Source of the DNA: Collimonas sp. OK607 | GTDB taxonomy: Bacteria > Pseudomonadota > Gammaproteobacteria > Burkholderiales > Burkholderiaceae_D | DNA length: 64,000 bases | Reading direction: 5' to 3' | Assembly: GCF_900111995.1 (NCBI RefSeq) | Contig: NZ_FOKF01000024.1 | Coordinates: 16,231 to 80,230 of the forward strand | Part shown: positions 18,339 to 27,308 of the stretch, piece by piece | Position numbering within the stretch: position 1 is the first letter of the stretch | Layout of the letters: each line of letters begins with the position of its first letter | The notes under the pieces: model-generated | What the model was told of the DNA's origin: nothing | Databases searched by the model: none | The model's input: the letters and a program-made list of their open reading frames with translations, nothing else | Position numbers and translations under genes: made by a program

Positions 18339-19466
18339 TTAGTAGCTGGTCAGCGCTTCCGGCACACCGGCCTTGAAGCGATAAACCGTTACCGGCGATT
18401 GCTTCAGGTCGTGGTTGGCGTCGAATTCATAAGAGCCGGCTACACCCTTGTAGTGAATTTTTTCCATCGCCGACACGTATTTCTTAGGCTCTACCGAATT
18501 GGCTTCCTTCATCGCTTGCGCGATCAGCATCATGCCGTCGTAGAACGATGCTGCATAGGTTTCTGCAGGACGGTTGTAACGCTTCTGGTAGTCAGCTGCG
18601 AAAGTTTTGCCTGAAGCCAGTTTGTCCAGCAAGGCCCCGCCCTGTGTGCAATACACTTGGTCGGTAATCGCATCGCCGCCCAGACGGCCCATTTCCGGCG
18701 AACAGATACCATCGCCGCCCAGGAACATGGCGGTCACGCCCAGCTGTTTCATCTGGCGTGTCATCGGACCGCCTTGTGGCGCATAGCCGCCGTAGAAAAT
18801 CGCGTCTGGTTTCTTGGCCTTGATGCTGGTCAGGATGGCGGTGAAATCGGTCGCCTTGTCATTGGTGAAGTCATTGCCGAGCACCTTGATGCCGTTAGCT
18901 TTGGCGACTTTCGAAAACTCTTCCGCCAGGCCCTGGCCGTATGCAGTGCGGTCATCGATGATCGACACTGTCTTGACCTTCAGTTCCTTGGCCGCATACA
19001 GCGCCATCTTGCCGCCCAGCTGGCTGTCGCTGGCTGCTACCCGGAATACCGAGTGGAAACCTTGCAAAGTCACTTTTGGATTGGAGGCAACGGTGCCCAT
19101 CACGATGCCGGCGTCGTTATAGACGCGCGATGCAGGAATCGTAACGCCTGAGTTGTAAGGGCCGACCACTGCCTTGACGCCCATGTCGACCAGCTTTTGC
19201 GCTACGCTGACGCCGGAACGCGGATCGGCCTGGTCGTCTTCCATCTGGGCGACGAACTTGATTTTCTTACCGCCTATAACCATGCCCTGCGCATTCAGCT
19301 TATCGATTGCCATGGCCAGACCGCCTTGGTTGTCGCGGCCGGCAGATGCCTGGGGGCCGGTCAGCGGGCTGCTGAAGCCGATTTTTACTTCTTGTGTCTC
19401 CTGCGCCATCGCGAGCGCTGGGAATGCAGCCAACATAACCATCATCAGTTTGGTCCGTGCGTACAT
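18339..19466 (-). CDS. Branched-chain/amino-acid ABC transporter substrate-binding protein (LivK type)
   Basis: A 375-residue periplasmic binding protein with a Sec signal peptide cut about AMAQ|ET. The mature start VKIGFSSPLTGPQASAGRDNQGGLAMAIDKLNA and the VVGPYNSGVTIPAS, DDRTAYGQGLAEEF and SFYDGMMLIAQAM blocks are those of type I Leu/Ile/Val-binding proteins. The start has AAAGGA upstream. No permease or ATPase partners are nearby, so it must use components encoded elsewhere. Its place ahead of the hydroxyproline pair suggests uptake of hydroxyproline or proline-like amino acids; that is inference only. Confidence 0.88.
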   Translation of the reverse strand: MYARTKLMMVMLAAFPALAMAQETQEVKIGFSSPLTGPQASAGRDNQGGLAMAIDKLNAQGMVIGGKKIKFVAQMEDDQADPRSGVSVAQKLVDMGVKAVVGPYNSGVTIPASRVYNDAGIVMGTVASNPKVTLQGFHSVFRVAASDSQLGGKMALYAAKELKVKTVSIIDDRTAYGQGLAEEFSKVAKANGIKVLGNDFTNDKATDFTAILTSIKAKKPDAIFYGGYAPQGGPMTRQMKQLGVTAMFLGGDGICSPEMGRLGGDAITDQVYCTQGGALLDKLASGKTFAADYQKRYNRPAETYAASFYDGMMLIAQAMKEANSVEPKKYVSAMEKIHYKGVAGSYEFDANHDLKQSPVTVYRFKAGVPEALTSY

Positions 19467-19729
19467 GGCGTATCCTTTCGTCTGTCTTTAATAATAGTGT
19501 TTTTTTAATAATAGCACCCATCGTCAGGCGTGGGTGCCAAGGACGTCTCTTGCAGATCGAATCCTAGCAGGGACGCCGCCACATTAAATTCTTTTATGGG
19601 GCAGGTTCTCCGTAGATTCGATGGCAAAATGACTCGCCCCGGCTCGGATTTTAATTGCCGTACGGCGATCAGGGAAACAAATTGAAGGCAGGTGAAGGTA
19701 AGCGGACATGCGGGCCGAATCGGCGCCGG

Positions 19730-20560
19730 TCAATGGCAATCGGGTACGTTCTGGTCCAGGTAGACCTCGAAAGCGACGTTATTGATCCATTTTTTTCGAT
19801 TGTCGGCCCAGTAGCCGCTATCACCCCATGCGCCGTTCAGTTGCTGCAGATAGGTAGCCAGTTCGGCATCTGCCGGCCTGACCACGAAGGTCAGCGTGGC
19901 CGAGCTACCATCCAGCGGCAAGCTGGCTGAGAATTTCTTCCATTCGGGCAGGTCAAGCATGCCGTTCAAGACTGCATCGTCATGTACTGCGGCGTCGCAG
20001 ACGCCGGTCCTGAGCGCCAGCAAGGCGTCGGCCGGCGCTTTAACTACTTTTTCTACGGCGCCATAGCTGGTCGCCAAGATACCCACATAGGCTCCGCCTC
20101 GCGCCACGCATACGCTGCGGCCACGCAGTTGCGCCGGCCGCTTGATGTCGGTATCGCTGCGCATGATCAGTCTGGGGCGTGCCTGATAGCTGGTCGGCAG
20201 CAGTGTTGCGCTTGCGCGCAGCGTGTCGGCATCGGCCTGTTTCAGATTCAACAGCAACAGATCGACTTTGCCCTGCGCCAGCAGTTGCTGCCGATTCTGC
20301 GCCGTGACTTTTGCTGTCCGCAGTGTGACGCCCAGGCGCTGCGCCAGATCTTCAGCGGCGGCGTTGTAGAAACCTTCCGGAGTCCGATACTTTGCGCCCG
20401 CGGCATATTCCGGCACGACATAGCTGACGCCAACCACCAATTGGCCGCGCTGCTTGATCTGTTGCAAGCTGGCCGCCGTAGCTGTAGCGCTAACCTGCAA
20501 CGTACAGGCAAGTAACAGTAGCGCGAATCGGAGGAATGAAAACGGCGGCATAACGATCAT
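19730..20560 (-). CDS. Periplasmic substrate-binding protein, amino-acid (SBP_bac_3) type
   Basis: A 276-residue exported protein. Signal peptide MPPFSFLRFALLLLACTLQV..., then LKQRG-like start SLQQIKQRGQLVVGVSYVVPEY, FYNAAAEDLAQRLGV, RSVCVARGGAYVGI and ALRTGVCDAAVHDDAVL: the layout of family 3 solute-binding proteins (polar amino acids). The start may be 20560 or the ATG at 20551. It begins 10 bases behind the ABC permease, so it is the fourth gene of that operon, which already has a sulfonate/nitrate-type binding protein. The gap 19467-19729 upstream of its stop holds no further gene. Confidence 0.78.
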   Translation of the reverse strand: MIVMPPFSFLRFALLLLACTLQVSATATAASLQQIKQRGQLVVGVSYVVPEYAAGAKYRTPEGFYNAAAEDLAQRLGVTLRTAKVTAQNRQQLLAQGKVDLLLLNLKQADADTLRASATLLPTSYQARPRLIMRSDTDIKRPAQLRGRSVCVARGGAYVGILATSYGAVEKVVKAPADALLALRTGVCDAAVHDDAVLNGMLDLPEWKKFSASLPLDGSSATLTFVVRPADAELATYLQQLNGAWGDSGYWADNRKKWINNVAFEVYLDQNVPDCH

Positions 20561-20570
20561 TGGTCCCGGA

Positions 20571-21344
20571 TCAGACGTACTGGTAGCGCAATACCCTGTG
20601 CTTCAGATTTTCCAGAATGAACTGATCGATCAGCGCCGCCAAAATGGCGATGGCAAGGATGTTGGTCATCACACCGACCATGTCCGCAGTTTCACCGGCA
20701 TAGGCCAGGGTGCGCCCCAGCCCTTTGCCAAAACCGATCAGCATTTCCGCCGAAATCAAAGCGCGCCAGGCGTTGCCGAATGCCAGCTGGGCGCCGGTAA
20801 TCAGTTCCGGCATGACCGCCGGCAAATACACCCGTTTCAACATATCCCAACGTGTTGCGCCCATCACCCGCGCTGCCGATACATGCACCTGCTGCACGCT
20901 TTCGGTGGCATTCATGACGCTCAATGCAGCAGGGAAAAATGCCGCCAGTGCGACGACCACCATGATCGGCAGATTACCGAAACCCATCAGTATCAGGAAC
21001 AGCGGCACCCAGGCAATCGACGGAATCGACTGCAGGATGATGATGGCCGACTTCAGGACTTCGCGGAAGAAAAACAGGACGGCACCGATCAGGCCGAAGC
21101 CGATCCCGCACAACATTGCCACCGCATAACCGCCGCCGAGCCGGGTCAGGCTACCCCACAGGGCGGTACGGAATTCCGGCGTCAGCGCTTCTTGCCACAA
21201 GCGCTCCAGCACTGGCAACACCCCAGGCATCAGGAAATCAGGCAAGGACCACGCTGCAATCTGCCACAACAGGAAAATAAACAAAATGGCCAGCAACATG
21301 GCTAGTTTTTTGCGGTAACCGACCAGCCGGCTTTGAGTACTCAT
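20571..21344 (-). CDS. ABC transporter permease, SsuC/TauC/NrtB type
   Basis: A 257-residue inner-membrane permease with about six hydrophobic helices. The EAA loop that docks the ATPase is visible as SAARVMGATRWDMLKRVYLP (about residues 155-175). N-terminal MLLAILFIFLLWQIAAW and the MPGVLPVLERLWQ segment are typical of the aliphatic sulfonate/taurine/nitrate group. It follows the binding protein by 84 bases and the ATPase upstream of that. Substrate not fixed by sequence. Confidence 0.87.
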   Translation of the reverse strand: MSTQSRLVGYRKKLAMLLAILFIFLLWQIAAWSLPDFLMPGVLPVLERLWQEALTPEFRTALWGSLTRLGGGYAVAMLCGIGFGLIGAVLFFFREVLKSAIIILQSIPSIAWVPLFLILMGFGNLPIMVVVALAAFFPAALSVMNATESVQQVHVSAARVMGATRWDMLKRVYLPAVMPELITGAQLAFGNAWRALISAEMLIGFGKGLGRTLAYAGETADMVGVMTNILAIAILAALIDQFILENLKHRVLRYQYV

Positions 21345-21428
21345 AGATGAACCAAAACAATACGTAGTTGTTGAAATTAGGCCGCCCGGGACAGCGCGGC
21401 CGGCGATGCCGGGTGGTTAAAAACGGCG

Positions 21429-22436
21429 TTAAAGTTTGCGATCCTTTTGCCAGTCCAGGTCAATGATCGCATTGACGTTGAACGGCTTGCCGTCACGTGT
21501 TTTGAGCGAGCCCTGCTCTTGCAGGATATTTGCCAGTTCCTGCATGCGCGCCAGTTCCTTGGCGGTCAGCACGGCGCTGAATGTCTGGCTCTTGATCGCA
21601 TCGCGGATCACCGTCTCACGCGGCAGATCGCCGTGCTTCAGTGTTTTCAGAGTCGGATCGGCGATGAAATAGCCGGCGATCAGTTTCGATGCTGCGGCCG
21701 GATCTTTTTGCAGAAGATCGATCGCTTCGCGTTGCGCATCCAGCGACTTCCAGACCGCATCACGACGCTTAGCCAAAGTCTCGCCGGAAGTAATCACCAC
21801 CATGCAAGGGAAAGGCCAGACTTCGCCGACTTCATAAATCTGTTTGACCGGCGCTACCAGTTTCGCAATGCTGGCTTGCGGTTCGAACAAAAAGGCGGCG
21901 TCGACACGCTTGCCCACCAGCGATTGCACCGCCACCTGCGGACTGACGCCGAGAATATTGACGTCGTCGGCTTTCAAACCGGCGTTCTTGAGCGTCACGC
22001 CTTTGAGGACGGTATCGGCAGTGCTGCCTTCCGCTTGCGATGCCAGGGTGTGCCCTTTCAATCCAGCCACATCCTTGATACCGCTATCTTCGCGCACCAC
22101 GATCGCATGATAGCCATGCTGAGCACCGGCCACCACCTTGAGATCGGCGCCTTTGGAAGCCCAGGCGGCGGCATTGGTGAAGCCCAGCACGCCGCTGTCA
22201 AGCTGGCCGCCGACGATGGCTTTGATCAGGTCGGTACCGGATTTGAACTCGATCAGTTCTACGTCCAGCCCATGCTTCTTGTAGAAGCCGCCTTCAAAGG
22301 CGGCAATTGCCTGGGCATCGTCCATGACCCGCAGATAACCGATCTTGAATTTCTCGGCGGCGCCGGCCTGGCCTGCCAGTGTGAGCAACAGCGCCGGAAT
22401 CAGCAATAACGGTTTCCATTGAATATTGAATTTCAT
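21429..22436 (-). CDS. ABC substrate-binding protein, SsuA/NrtA/TauA-like
   Basis: A 335-residue periplasmic protein with a signal peptide (GQAGAAEKFKIGY). Features of the NMT1/SsuA group: EGGFYKKHGLDVELIEFKSGTDLI, ALLGGQ-like IVGGQLDSGVLGFTNAA, LKGHTLASQAEGSTADTVL and KRVDAAFLFEPQAS. Its start codon overlaps the stop of the ATPase (ATGA at 22433-22436), so the two are coupled. Likely ligands are sulfonates, nitrate-like anions or thiamine precursors. Confidence 0.85.
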   Translation of the reverse strand: MKFNIQWKPLLLIPALLLTLAGQAGAAEKFKIGYLRVMDDAQAIAAFEGGFYKKHGLDVELIEFKSGTDLIKAIVGGQLDSGVLGFTNAAAWASKGADLKVVAGAQHGYHAIVVREDSGIKDVAGLKGHTLASQAEGSTADTVLKGVTLKNAGLKADDVNILGVSPQVAVQSLVGKRVDAAFLFEPQASIAKLVAPVKQIYEVGEVWPFPCMVVITSGETLAKRRDAVWKSLDAQREAIDLLQKDPAAASKLIAGYFIADPTLKTLKHGDLPRETVIRDAIKSQTFSAVLTAKELARMQELANILQEQGSLKTRDGKPFNVNAIIDLDWQKDRKL

Positions 22437-23206
22437 GCGGCAATTCCCTCAAGTTTTTTTGCGAATGCGTCTTGCTCTGCGTGAATTCCGAGCAGGCAAA
22501 GAATTTCCCGCCTGGTGGCGGCAAACTCGGATAAATCGTGGGTTTTCTCGTGGTGGTTCAGGTTGAACTCACGCAGCACCTTGGCCGGGCGCGGGCTGAA
22601 CACCAGAATCCGGTCGGCCAGGAACAGGGCTTCGTCGACATCATGGGTCACCAACAGCACCGTCGGCCGCTCTTCCCGGATCAACTGGCGTAAGGAATCC
22701 TGCAAGGTCATGCGGGTCAGCGCATCCAGTGCGCCAAACGGCTCGTCCAGCAGCAATACTTTAGGTTTGGTGATGAAGGCGCGCGCCAGCGCCGCGCGTT
22801 GGCGCATGCCGCCTGAAACCTGGTGCGGATAGTAAGTTTCGAAACCCTGCAGGCTGACTTTGGAAAGCCAGTCGCGCGCTTGCTTACGCGCGTTGGCCTT
22901 GCTGACTTTTTGCAACTCCAACGCCAACGCCACATTCGCTTCCAGCGTCAGCCACGGATACAGCGCATTCTCCTGGAACATCAACATCCGTTCAGGATGC
23001 GGACCTTTGATCGCCTGGCCATCTGCCAGCACTGCACCGCTGCTGGGAGCGCCAAGGCCCGCCGCCAGATGCAATAAAGTCGATTTGCCGCAGCCGGAAG
23101 GACCGACCAGGGCGACCAGCTCGCCTTCTTCGATCTCGCGGCTGAAATCGGCGATCACGGGCAAACCGGAAAATTGTTTGTTGATATGTTGAAAAGATAA
23201 CTTCAT
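22433..23206 (-). CDS. ABC transporter ATP-binding protein, SsuB/TauB/NrtD type
   Basis: A 257-residue ATPase: Walker A GPSGCGKST, Q-loop MFQENALYPWLT, signature VSGGMRQR, Walker B KVLLLDEPFGALDALTR and the switch His in LVTHDVDEALFLADR. Start taken at the ATG at 23206 (MKLSFQHINKQFSG); a GTG at 23284 would add 26 residues and has GGAAA upstream, so the longer form is possible. First gene of the four-gene transporter operon on the minus strand. Confidence 0.88.
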   Translation of the reverse strand: MKLSFQHINKQFSGLPVIADFSREIEEGELVALVGPSGCGKSTLLHLAAGLGAPSSGAVLADGQAIKGPHPERMLMFQENALYPWLTLEANVALALELQKVSKANARKQARDWLSKVSLQGFETYYPHQVSGGMRQRAALARAFITKPKVLLLDEPFGALDALTRMTLQDSLRQLIREERPTVLLVTHDVDEALFLADRILVFSPRPAKVLREFNLNHHEKTHDLSEFAATRREILCLLGIHAEQDAFAKKLEGIAA

Positions 23207-23263
23207 GGAAATGGCGGCCTTTGCGTCGTCTTGCAACGCCGGGCCTAAGTCGGCTAGCGTATA

Positions 23264-23295
23264 TAAAGTGGATTTTTTATTCACTTTCCACTTTA
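23264..23295. promoter_or_regulatory. Inverted repeat at the head of the ABC operon
   Basis: TAAAGTGGA at 23264-23272 and TCCACTTTA at 23287-23295, a perfect 9-bp inverted repeat with a 14-base centre, 58 to 90 bases ahead of the ATPase start. Could be an operator or, if the GTG start at 23284 is used, lies across the start. No regulator gene adjoins. Confidence 0.35.
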
Positions 23296-23376
23296 TCGAT
23301 CAACTTTCCGCCTTACAACAACTTATAACTTCTATGCTTATGCGAAAAACAGATATAGAAACCTGTCATAGCATTA

Positions 23377-24300
23377 TTATCCGGCCTCCAGCTTGCCAGC
23401 CGCCACCATCTCCGGCAAAGCCGTTGGCACGTCCGGAAAGCGCAAGCGCACCCCCAACTCGTGCTTGATACGCTGGTTTTGCAAACGACGCGATTCCGAC
23501 ATAAAGGACAGCAACATAGGCGACACCACTTGTTCCAGCTCGGCACGCGGCAGCCGCGGCGACAACGGTAAGCCGAAAGCCTTGGCTACCAGATCGAAGT
23601 ATTCCGCCATTTTCAACTGGGAATCGTCGCTCGCGTGGTAGATGCGCAGGGGCGACGCCTTGAAGATTGCAGCCACGATGATCCGCGCCAGATCGTCGGC
23701 GTGAATATGGTTGGTATACACATCGTCAGCGGCGATCAGGGCCGGCGTCGCCTTTTGCAGGCGGGCCAGCGGTAGCCGGTTTGCAGCGTAAATTCCAGGC
23801 ACGCGCAGGATCGCCAGGCGCCCGCCGCGACGCCGTGCCCACGCCCGCAATACTTGTTCAGCATCGACCCGACGCCTTGCGCGGGCGTTGTGCGGACTCA
23901 CGGCGCGGGTTTCGTCTATCAGCGCGCCACCGCAATCGCCATAGACACCAGTGGTGCTGATGTAAACAAGAGTCGCCCGCTCGGGTAAAATGGCGGCCAG
24001 GTTACGGGTGCGCTGGTCTTTTTCACCTGCGGAGTGCGGCGGCGCCAGATGGACGACAATCTGCGCCAGACGGGCCAAGCGTCCCAATGTTGCCGGTTGA
24101 TCAAGATCAGCCACCAACGGAATTGCTCCGGCAGCGCGTAATTCTGCGCAACGAGCTGCCTGGCTAGTTACCGCGAATACGCGAAACCGGTGCTTCAGCA
24201 GCGCTACCAAGCGCAATCCCACGTCGCCGCAGCCGAGAATCAAAAGACGCGGCTTGCCTGGCTTGCCGTCATGGTCATGGTTTTGTTTTATATTTTTCAT
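23377..24300 (-). CDS. NAD(P)-dependent epimerase/dehydratase-like protein (YeeZ type)
   Basis: A 307-residue extended-SDR-like protein. The dinucleotide loop is LLILGCGDVGLRLVALL (residues about 19-35). VVHLAPPHSAGEKDQRT and VYISTTGVYGDCGG follow, but the usual YxxxK catalytic pair is not seen in the expected place, as in the YeeZ branch of atypical SDRs. Start at 24300 leaves only 11 bases to the divergent reductase gene and has no clear ribosome site. Substrate unknown. Confidence 0.75.
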   Translation of the reverse strand: MKNIKQNHDHDGKPGKPRLLILGCGDVGLRLVALLKHRFRVFAVTSQAARCAELRAAGAIPLVADLDQPATLGRLARLAQIVVHLAPPHSAGEKDQRTRNLAAILPERATLVYISTTGVYGDCGGALIDETRAVSPHNARARRRVDAEQVLRAWARRRGGRLAILRVPGIYAANRLPLARLQKATPALIAADDVYTNHIHADDLARIIVAAIFKASPLRIYHASDDSQLKMAEYFDLVAKAFGLPLSPRLPRAELEQVVSPMLLSFMSESRRLQNQRIKHELGVRLRFPDVPTALPEMVAAGKLEAG

Positions 24301-24311
24301 TACAGGATTGT

Positions 24312-25337
24312 ATGAGTTTTCAGATAACTGTTCAGCCTAGCGGTCGCCAATTCAGCTGCGACGAGGGCGAGACCATTCTCAACGCCGCCATCCGCGCCGG
24401 CGTCGGTCTGCCTTACGGCTGCAAAAACGGCGCATGCAGTTCGTGCAAAGGCAAGCTGCTGGACGGCGACATCACCCACGGCGCCCATCAGGAAAAAGCC
24501 CTGCCGGTCAAGGAAGAACAATTGGGCTTTGCCCTGTTCTGCTGCGCCACCCCGCATTCCGACGTTACCATCGAAGCGCGTGAAGTGGCGGGCATAGGCG
24601 AATTTCCGGTACGTAAAATGCCGACCCGCGTGGTCAAGCTCGACAAGGTGGCCGACGACGTCATCGTATTGTCGCTGCAATTGCCAGCCAACGAGCGCCT
24701 GCAGTATCTGGCCGGCCAATACGTTGAATTCATGTTGCGCGATGGCAAACGACGCAGCTACAGCATGGCCAACGCCCCTTACAAGGATGAATATCTGACG
24801 TTGCATATCCGCCACATGCCCGGCGGTTTGTTTACCGATCAGGTGTTTTCCACCATGAAAGAGCGCGACATCTTGCGCCTGGAAGGTCCGCTTGGTACGT
24901 TCTTCCTGCGTGAGGATTCGGACAAGCCGATGGTGCTGCTGGCCTCGGGTACCGGTTTTGCCCCGATCAAAGCCTTGATCGAACAATGCGCCCATACCGA
25001 ATCGCAGCGGCCGATCACCTTGTACTGGGGCGGACGCCGCCCGCAAGACCTGTACATGATGGCGCTGTGCGAAGATTGGGCCAGCACGCTGCCGAACTTC
25101 AAGTTCGTACCGGTGATTTCGAATGCACAGCCGGAGGATCAATGGCAAGGTCGTAGCGGCTTCGTCCATCAGGCGGTGATCGAGGACATGCCGGATCTGT
25201 CCGCTTACCAGGTGTATGCCTGCGGCGCGCCGATCGTGGTGGAATCGGCGCAGCGTGATTTTGTCGCCCTGTGCAAGTTGCCGGCCGATGAGTTTTATGC
25301 GGATTCGTTTACTTCGGAAGCGGATCTGGCGTCCTAG
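24312..25337 (+). CDS. 2Fe-2S ferredoxin/FAD-NAD(P)H oxidoreductase (CDP-6-deoxy-delta-3,4-glucoseen reductase-like)
   Basis: A 341-residue three-domain electron-transfer protein. The N-terminal plant-type ferredoxin has GCKNGACSSCKGK and a distant FCC cysteine; next the FAD domain RRSYSMANAP, then the NAD domain LLASGTGFAPIKAL and ending ACGAPIVVESA. This order matches the AscD/phenol-hydroxylase-reductase group. Burkholderiales copies are usually named CDP-6-deoxy-delta-3,4-glucoseen reductase without proof. Ribosome site CAGGA before ATG at 24312. No oxygenase partner lies nearby. Confidence 0.85.
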   Translation: MSFQITVQPSGRQFSCDEGETILNAAIRAGVGLPYGCKNGACSSCKGKLLDGDITHGAHQEKALPVKEEQLGFALFCCATPHSDVTIEAREVAGIGEFPVRKMPTRVVKLDKVADDVIVLSLQLPANERLQYLAGQYVEFMLRDGKRRSYSMANAPYKDEYLTLHIRHMPGGLFTDQVFSTMKERDILRLEGPLGTFFLREDSDKPMVLLASGTGFAPIKALIEQCAHTESQRPITLYWGGRRPQDLYMMALCEDWASTLPNFKFVPVISNAQPEDQWQGRSGFVHQAVIEDMPDLSAYQVYACGAPIVVESAQRDFVALCKLPADEFYADSFTSEADLAS

Positions 25338-25383
25338 CACCGAAATTTGTGGGAACAGCCGACAACAAAGGCGCAAATATTTT

Positions 25384-25412
25384 TTGACGCACCACACAAA
25401 AGGTCCTAATAT
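25384..25412 (+). promoter_or_regulatory. Strong sigma-70 promoter ahead of the leader ORF and argD
   Basis: TTGACG (25384-25389), exact 17-base spacer, TATAAT-like TAATAT (25407-25412). The predicted start point at about 25418-25420 coincides with the ATG of the tiny ORF, so the transcript would be leaderless or nearly so. Confidence 0.7.
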
Positions 25413-25419
25413 TTGCGTC

Positions 25420-25488
25420 ATGAACATGATCAAGACATTGTTGCGACGCCGTAACCCATTACCTCAGCCTGGTAAGCCGTGCGCGTGA
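25420..25488 (+). CDS. Putative 22-residue leader peptide with an Arg-Arg-Arg run
   Basis: ATG at 25420, second ATG at 25426, TGA at 25486-25488. The peptide starts MNMIKTLLRRRNPLPQ and ends in GKPCA; three consecutive Arg codons (cga cgc cgt) are at positions 9-11. It begins at the predicted transcription start, so translation would be leaderless. An intrinsic terminator follows 19 bases past its stop, and then the acetylornithine aminotransferase. That is the layout of a transcription-attenuation leader, with arginine as the obvious sensed product. Codon-level and comparative evidence is lacking. Confidence 0.45.
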   Translation: MNMIKTLLRRRNPLPQPGKPCA

Positions 25489-25507
25489 CCGTCGATTGAT
25501 CACGAAG

Positions 25508-25535
25508 CCACAGGCGATGCCTGTGGTTTTTTTTT
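25508..25535 (+). terminator. Intrinsic terminator (possible attenuator) before argD
   Basis: CCACAGGC-GAT-GCCTGTGG followed by nine T. A perfect 8-bp stem with a 3-base loop, ending 22 bases before the argD start codon. GCCTG inside the leader ORF (about 25467-25471) could pair with CAGGC of the left arm as a weak antiterminator. Confidence 0.8.
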
Positions 25536-25557
25536 GCCCTTATTTTGGAGTAACCAT

Positions 25558-26772
25558 ATGGAACAAAGCGTGAAATTCAGCGACTACCCGGTCAACGACC
25601 TGATGTACATCACTAACCGCCCTCCTCTGGTGTTTACCGAAGGCGACGGCATGTGGATGACGGACCATACCGGCAAGCGCTACCTGGATTATCTGCAGGG
25701 CTGGGCGGTCAATTCGCTGGGCCACTCGCCACAGTGCATCCAGGATGCGCTGGTGGAGCAATCGAAGAAGATCATCAATCCTTCGCCGGCCTTTTACAAT
25801 GCACCGTCGATTGAACTGGCTCGCCTGCTGACTGCCAACTCCTGCTTCGACCGCGTGTTTTTCACCAACAGCGGCGCCGAAGCCAATGAAGGCGCGATCA
25901 AGCTGGCCCGCAAATGGGGCAAGAAGAATCCGAACCAGGCCGGCCAGAACCGGTTTGAAATCATCACTTTCAATCACAGTTTCCACGGCCGTACCTTGGC
26001 CACCATGTCAGCCAGCGGTAAGCCGGGCTGGGATTCCATTTTTGCACCGCAAGTACCTGGCTTTCCTAAAGCCGAACTGAACGATCTGGCCAGCGTCGAA
26101 AAACTGATCAACGACAAGACCGTCGCGGTAATGCTGGAACCGGTACAGGGTGAAAGCGGCGTAATTCCAGCGACCCGTGAATTCATGCACGGCTTGCGCG
26201 AACTGACCAAGGCGCGCGGTATCTTGCTGATCGTCGACGAAGTGCAATCCGGCATGGGCCGTAGCGGCGAACTGTTCGCTTATCAGTTGTCCGGCATCAC
26301 ACCGGATATCATGACGCTCGGCAAAGGCATCGGCGGCGGCGTGCCGCTGGCGGCATTGCTGGCACGGGAAGAGATCGCCTGCTTCGAGGCCGGCGACCAG
26401 GGCGGTACTTACAATGGCAATCCACTGATGACGGCGGTCGGCGTGGCGGTGATCAATACCTTGCTGGCTCCTGGCTTCCTGCAATCGGTAAAAGACAAGG
26501 GCGCCTACCTGAGCAGCGAGTTGTTGAAACTTACCGGGAAACACGGACTCGAAGGCGAGCGTGGCGAAGGTTTGTTGCGCGCACTGAAACTGGGTAGCGA
26601 CATCGGTCCGCAAATTGTCGATATCGCACGCGACCTGAATCCGGTAGGCCTGCTGCTGAACTCGCCGCGGCCGAACCTGCTGCGCTTCATGCCATCGCTG
26701 AACGTGACGATTGCGGAAATCGACCAGATGATCGCCATGCTGTCGGACGTGATTGGCCAGATCAAGAAGTAA
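25558..26772 (+). CDS. argD: Acetylornithine/class III aminotransferase
   Basis: A 404-residue PLP enzyme of aminotransferase class III. Seen: [36 protein letters not shown], the cofactor Asp region [15 protein letters not shown], and the Schiff-base Lys in [17 protein letters not shown]. It matches the acetylornithine/succinylornithine group (arginine synthesis step: N-acetylglutamate semialdehyde to N-acetylornithine). The start at 25558 has GGAG 7 bases upstream; an in-frame ATG at 25534 lies in the terminator. It follows the leader ORF and terminator, and a cell-wall lipoprotein gene comes after. Confidence 0.88.
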   Translation: MEQSVKFSDYPVNDLMYITNRPPLVFTEGDGMWMTDHTGKRYLDYLQGWAVNSLGHSPQCIQDALVEQSKKIINPSPAFYNAPSIELARLLTANSCFDRVFFTNSGAEANEGAIKLARKWGKKNPNQAGQNRFEIITFNHSFHGRTLATMSASGKPGWDSIFAPQVPGFPKAELNDLASVEKLINDKTVAVMLEPVQGESGVIPATREFMHGLRELTKARGILLIVDEVQSGMGRSGELFAYQLSGITPDIMTLGKGIGGGVPLAALLAREEIACFEAGDQGGTYNGNPLMTAVGVAVINTLLAPGFLQSVKDKGAYLSSELLKLTGKHGLEGERGEGLLRALKLGSDIGPQIVDIARDLNPVGLLLNSPRPNLLRFMPSLNVTIAEIDQMIAMLSDVIGQIKK

Positions 26773-26804
26773 GACTAACTAAAGGAGATAAAGGTGAGTA
26801 CTCG

Positions 26805-27287
26805 ATGACGATTAGAAATCTCTTTATCTGTTGCCTGGCTTTGTTGCTGGCAGCTTGCGGCGGAACCGGTTCGGTCCGCCCCGGCTCCGCCGACGACACA
26901 CCCGTCAGCGAAAAGGGCAACGACATCGTCATCTACTCACTGGGCCTGATTGATACCAACTACCGATTCGGCGGCAAGAATCCGGAAGCCGGGCTCGATT
27001 GCAGCGGCATGGTCACTTATGTGTATAAGCAGGCGGCGGGGCTCAATGTCACCGGTAGCGCGGCAGATATCGCGCGCCAGGGAAGAAATATTTCAAAGGC
27101 CGATCTGCGCCCCGGCGATCTGGTTTTTTTCAATACCATGCACCGCGCTTTTTCCCATGTCGGGATTTACATTGGCGACGGCCGCTTCATCAATGCGCCG
27201 TCGACCAATGGCAAGGTGCGTATCGACCGTCTCGACAATCGTTATTACGCGACCCGATTTGAGGCTGTTCGCAGATATTTTGACTGA
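26805..27287 (+). CDS. NlpC/P60 (C40) family lipoprotein, putative peptidoglycan endopeptidase
   Basis: A 160-residue lipoprotein: signal peptide with lipobox LLAAC (Cys18), then an NlpC/P60 domain with catalytic Cys66 in GLDCSGMV, His118 in FSHVGIYIG and a downstream polar residue in INAPSTNGKV. This family cleaves D-Glu-meso-DAP bonds in stem peptides, here presumably from the outer or inner membrane surface. It starts 32 bases after argD and ends at a strong terminator. Confidence 0.88.
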   Translation: MTIRNLFICCLALLLAACGGTGSVRPGSADDTPVSEKGNDIVIYSLGLIDTNYRFGGKNPEAGLDCSGMVTYVYKQAAGLNVTGSAADIARQGRNISKADLRPGDLVFFNTMHRAFSHVGIYIGDGRFINAPSTNGKVRIDRLDNRYYATRFEAVRRYFD

Positions 27288-27308
27288 TTGTTGTGGGCTG
27301 ATATAAAC

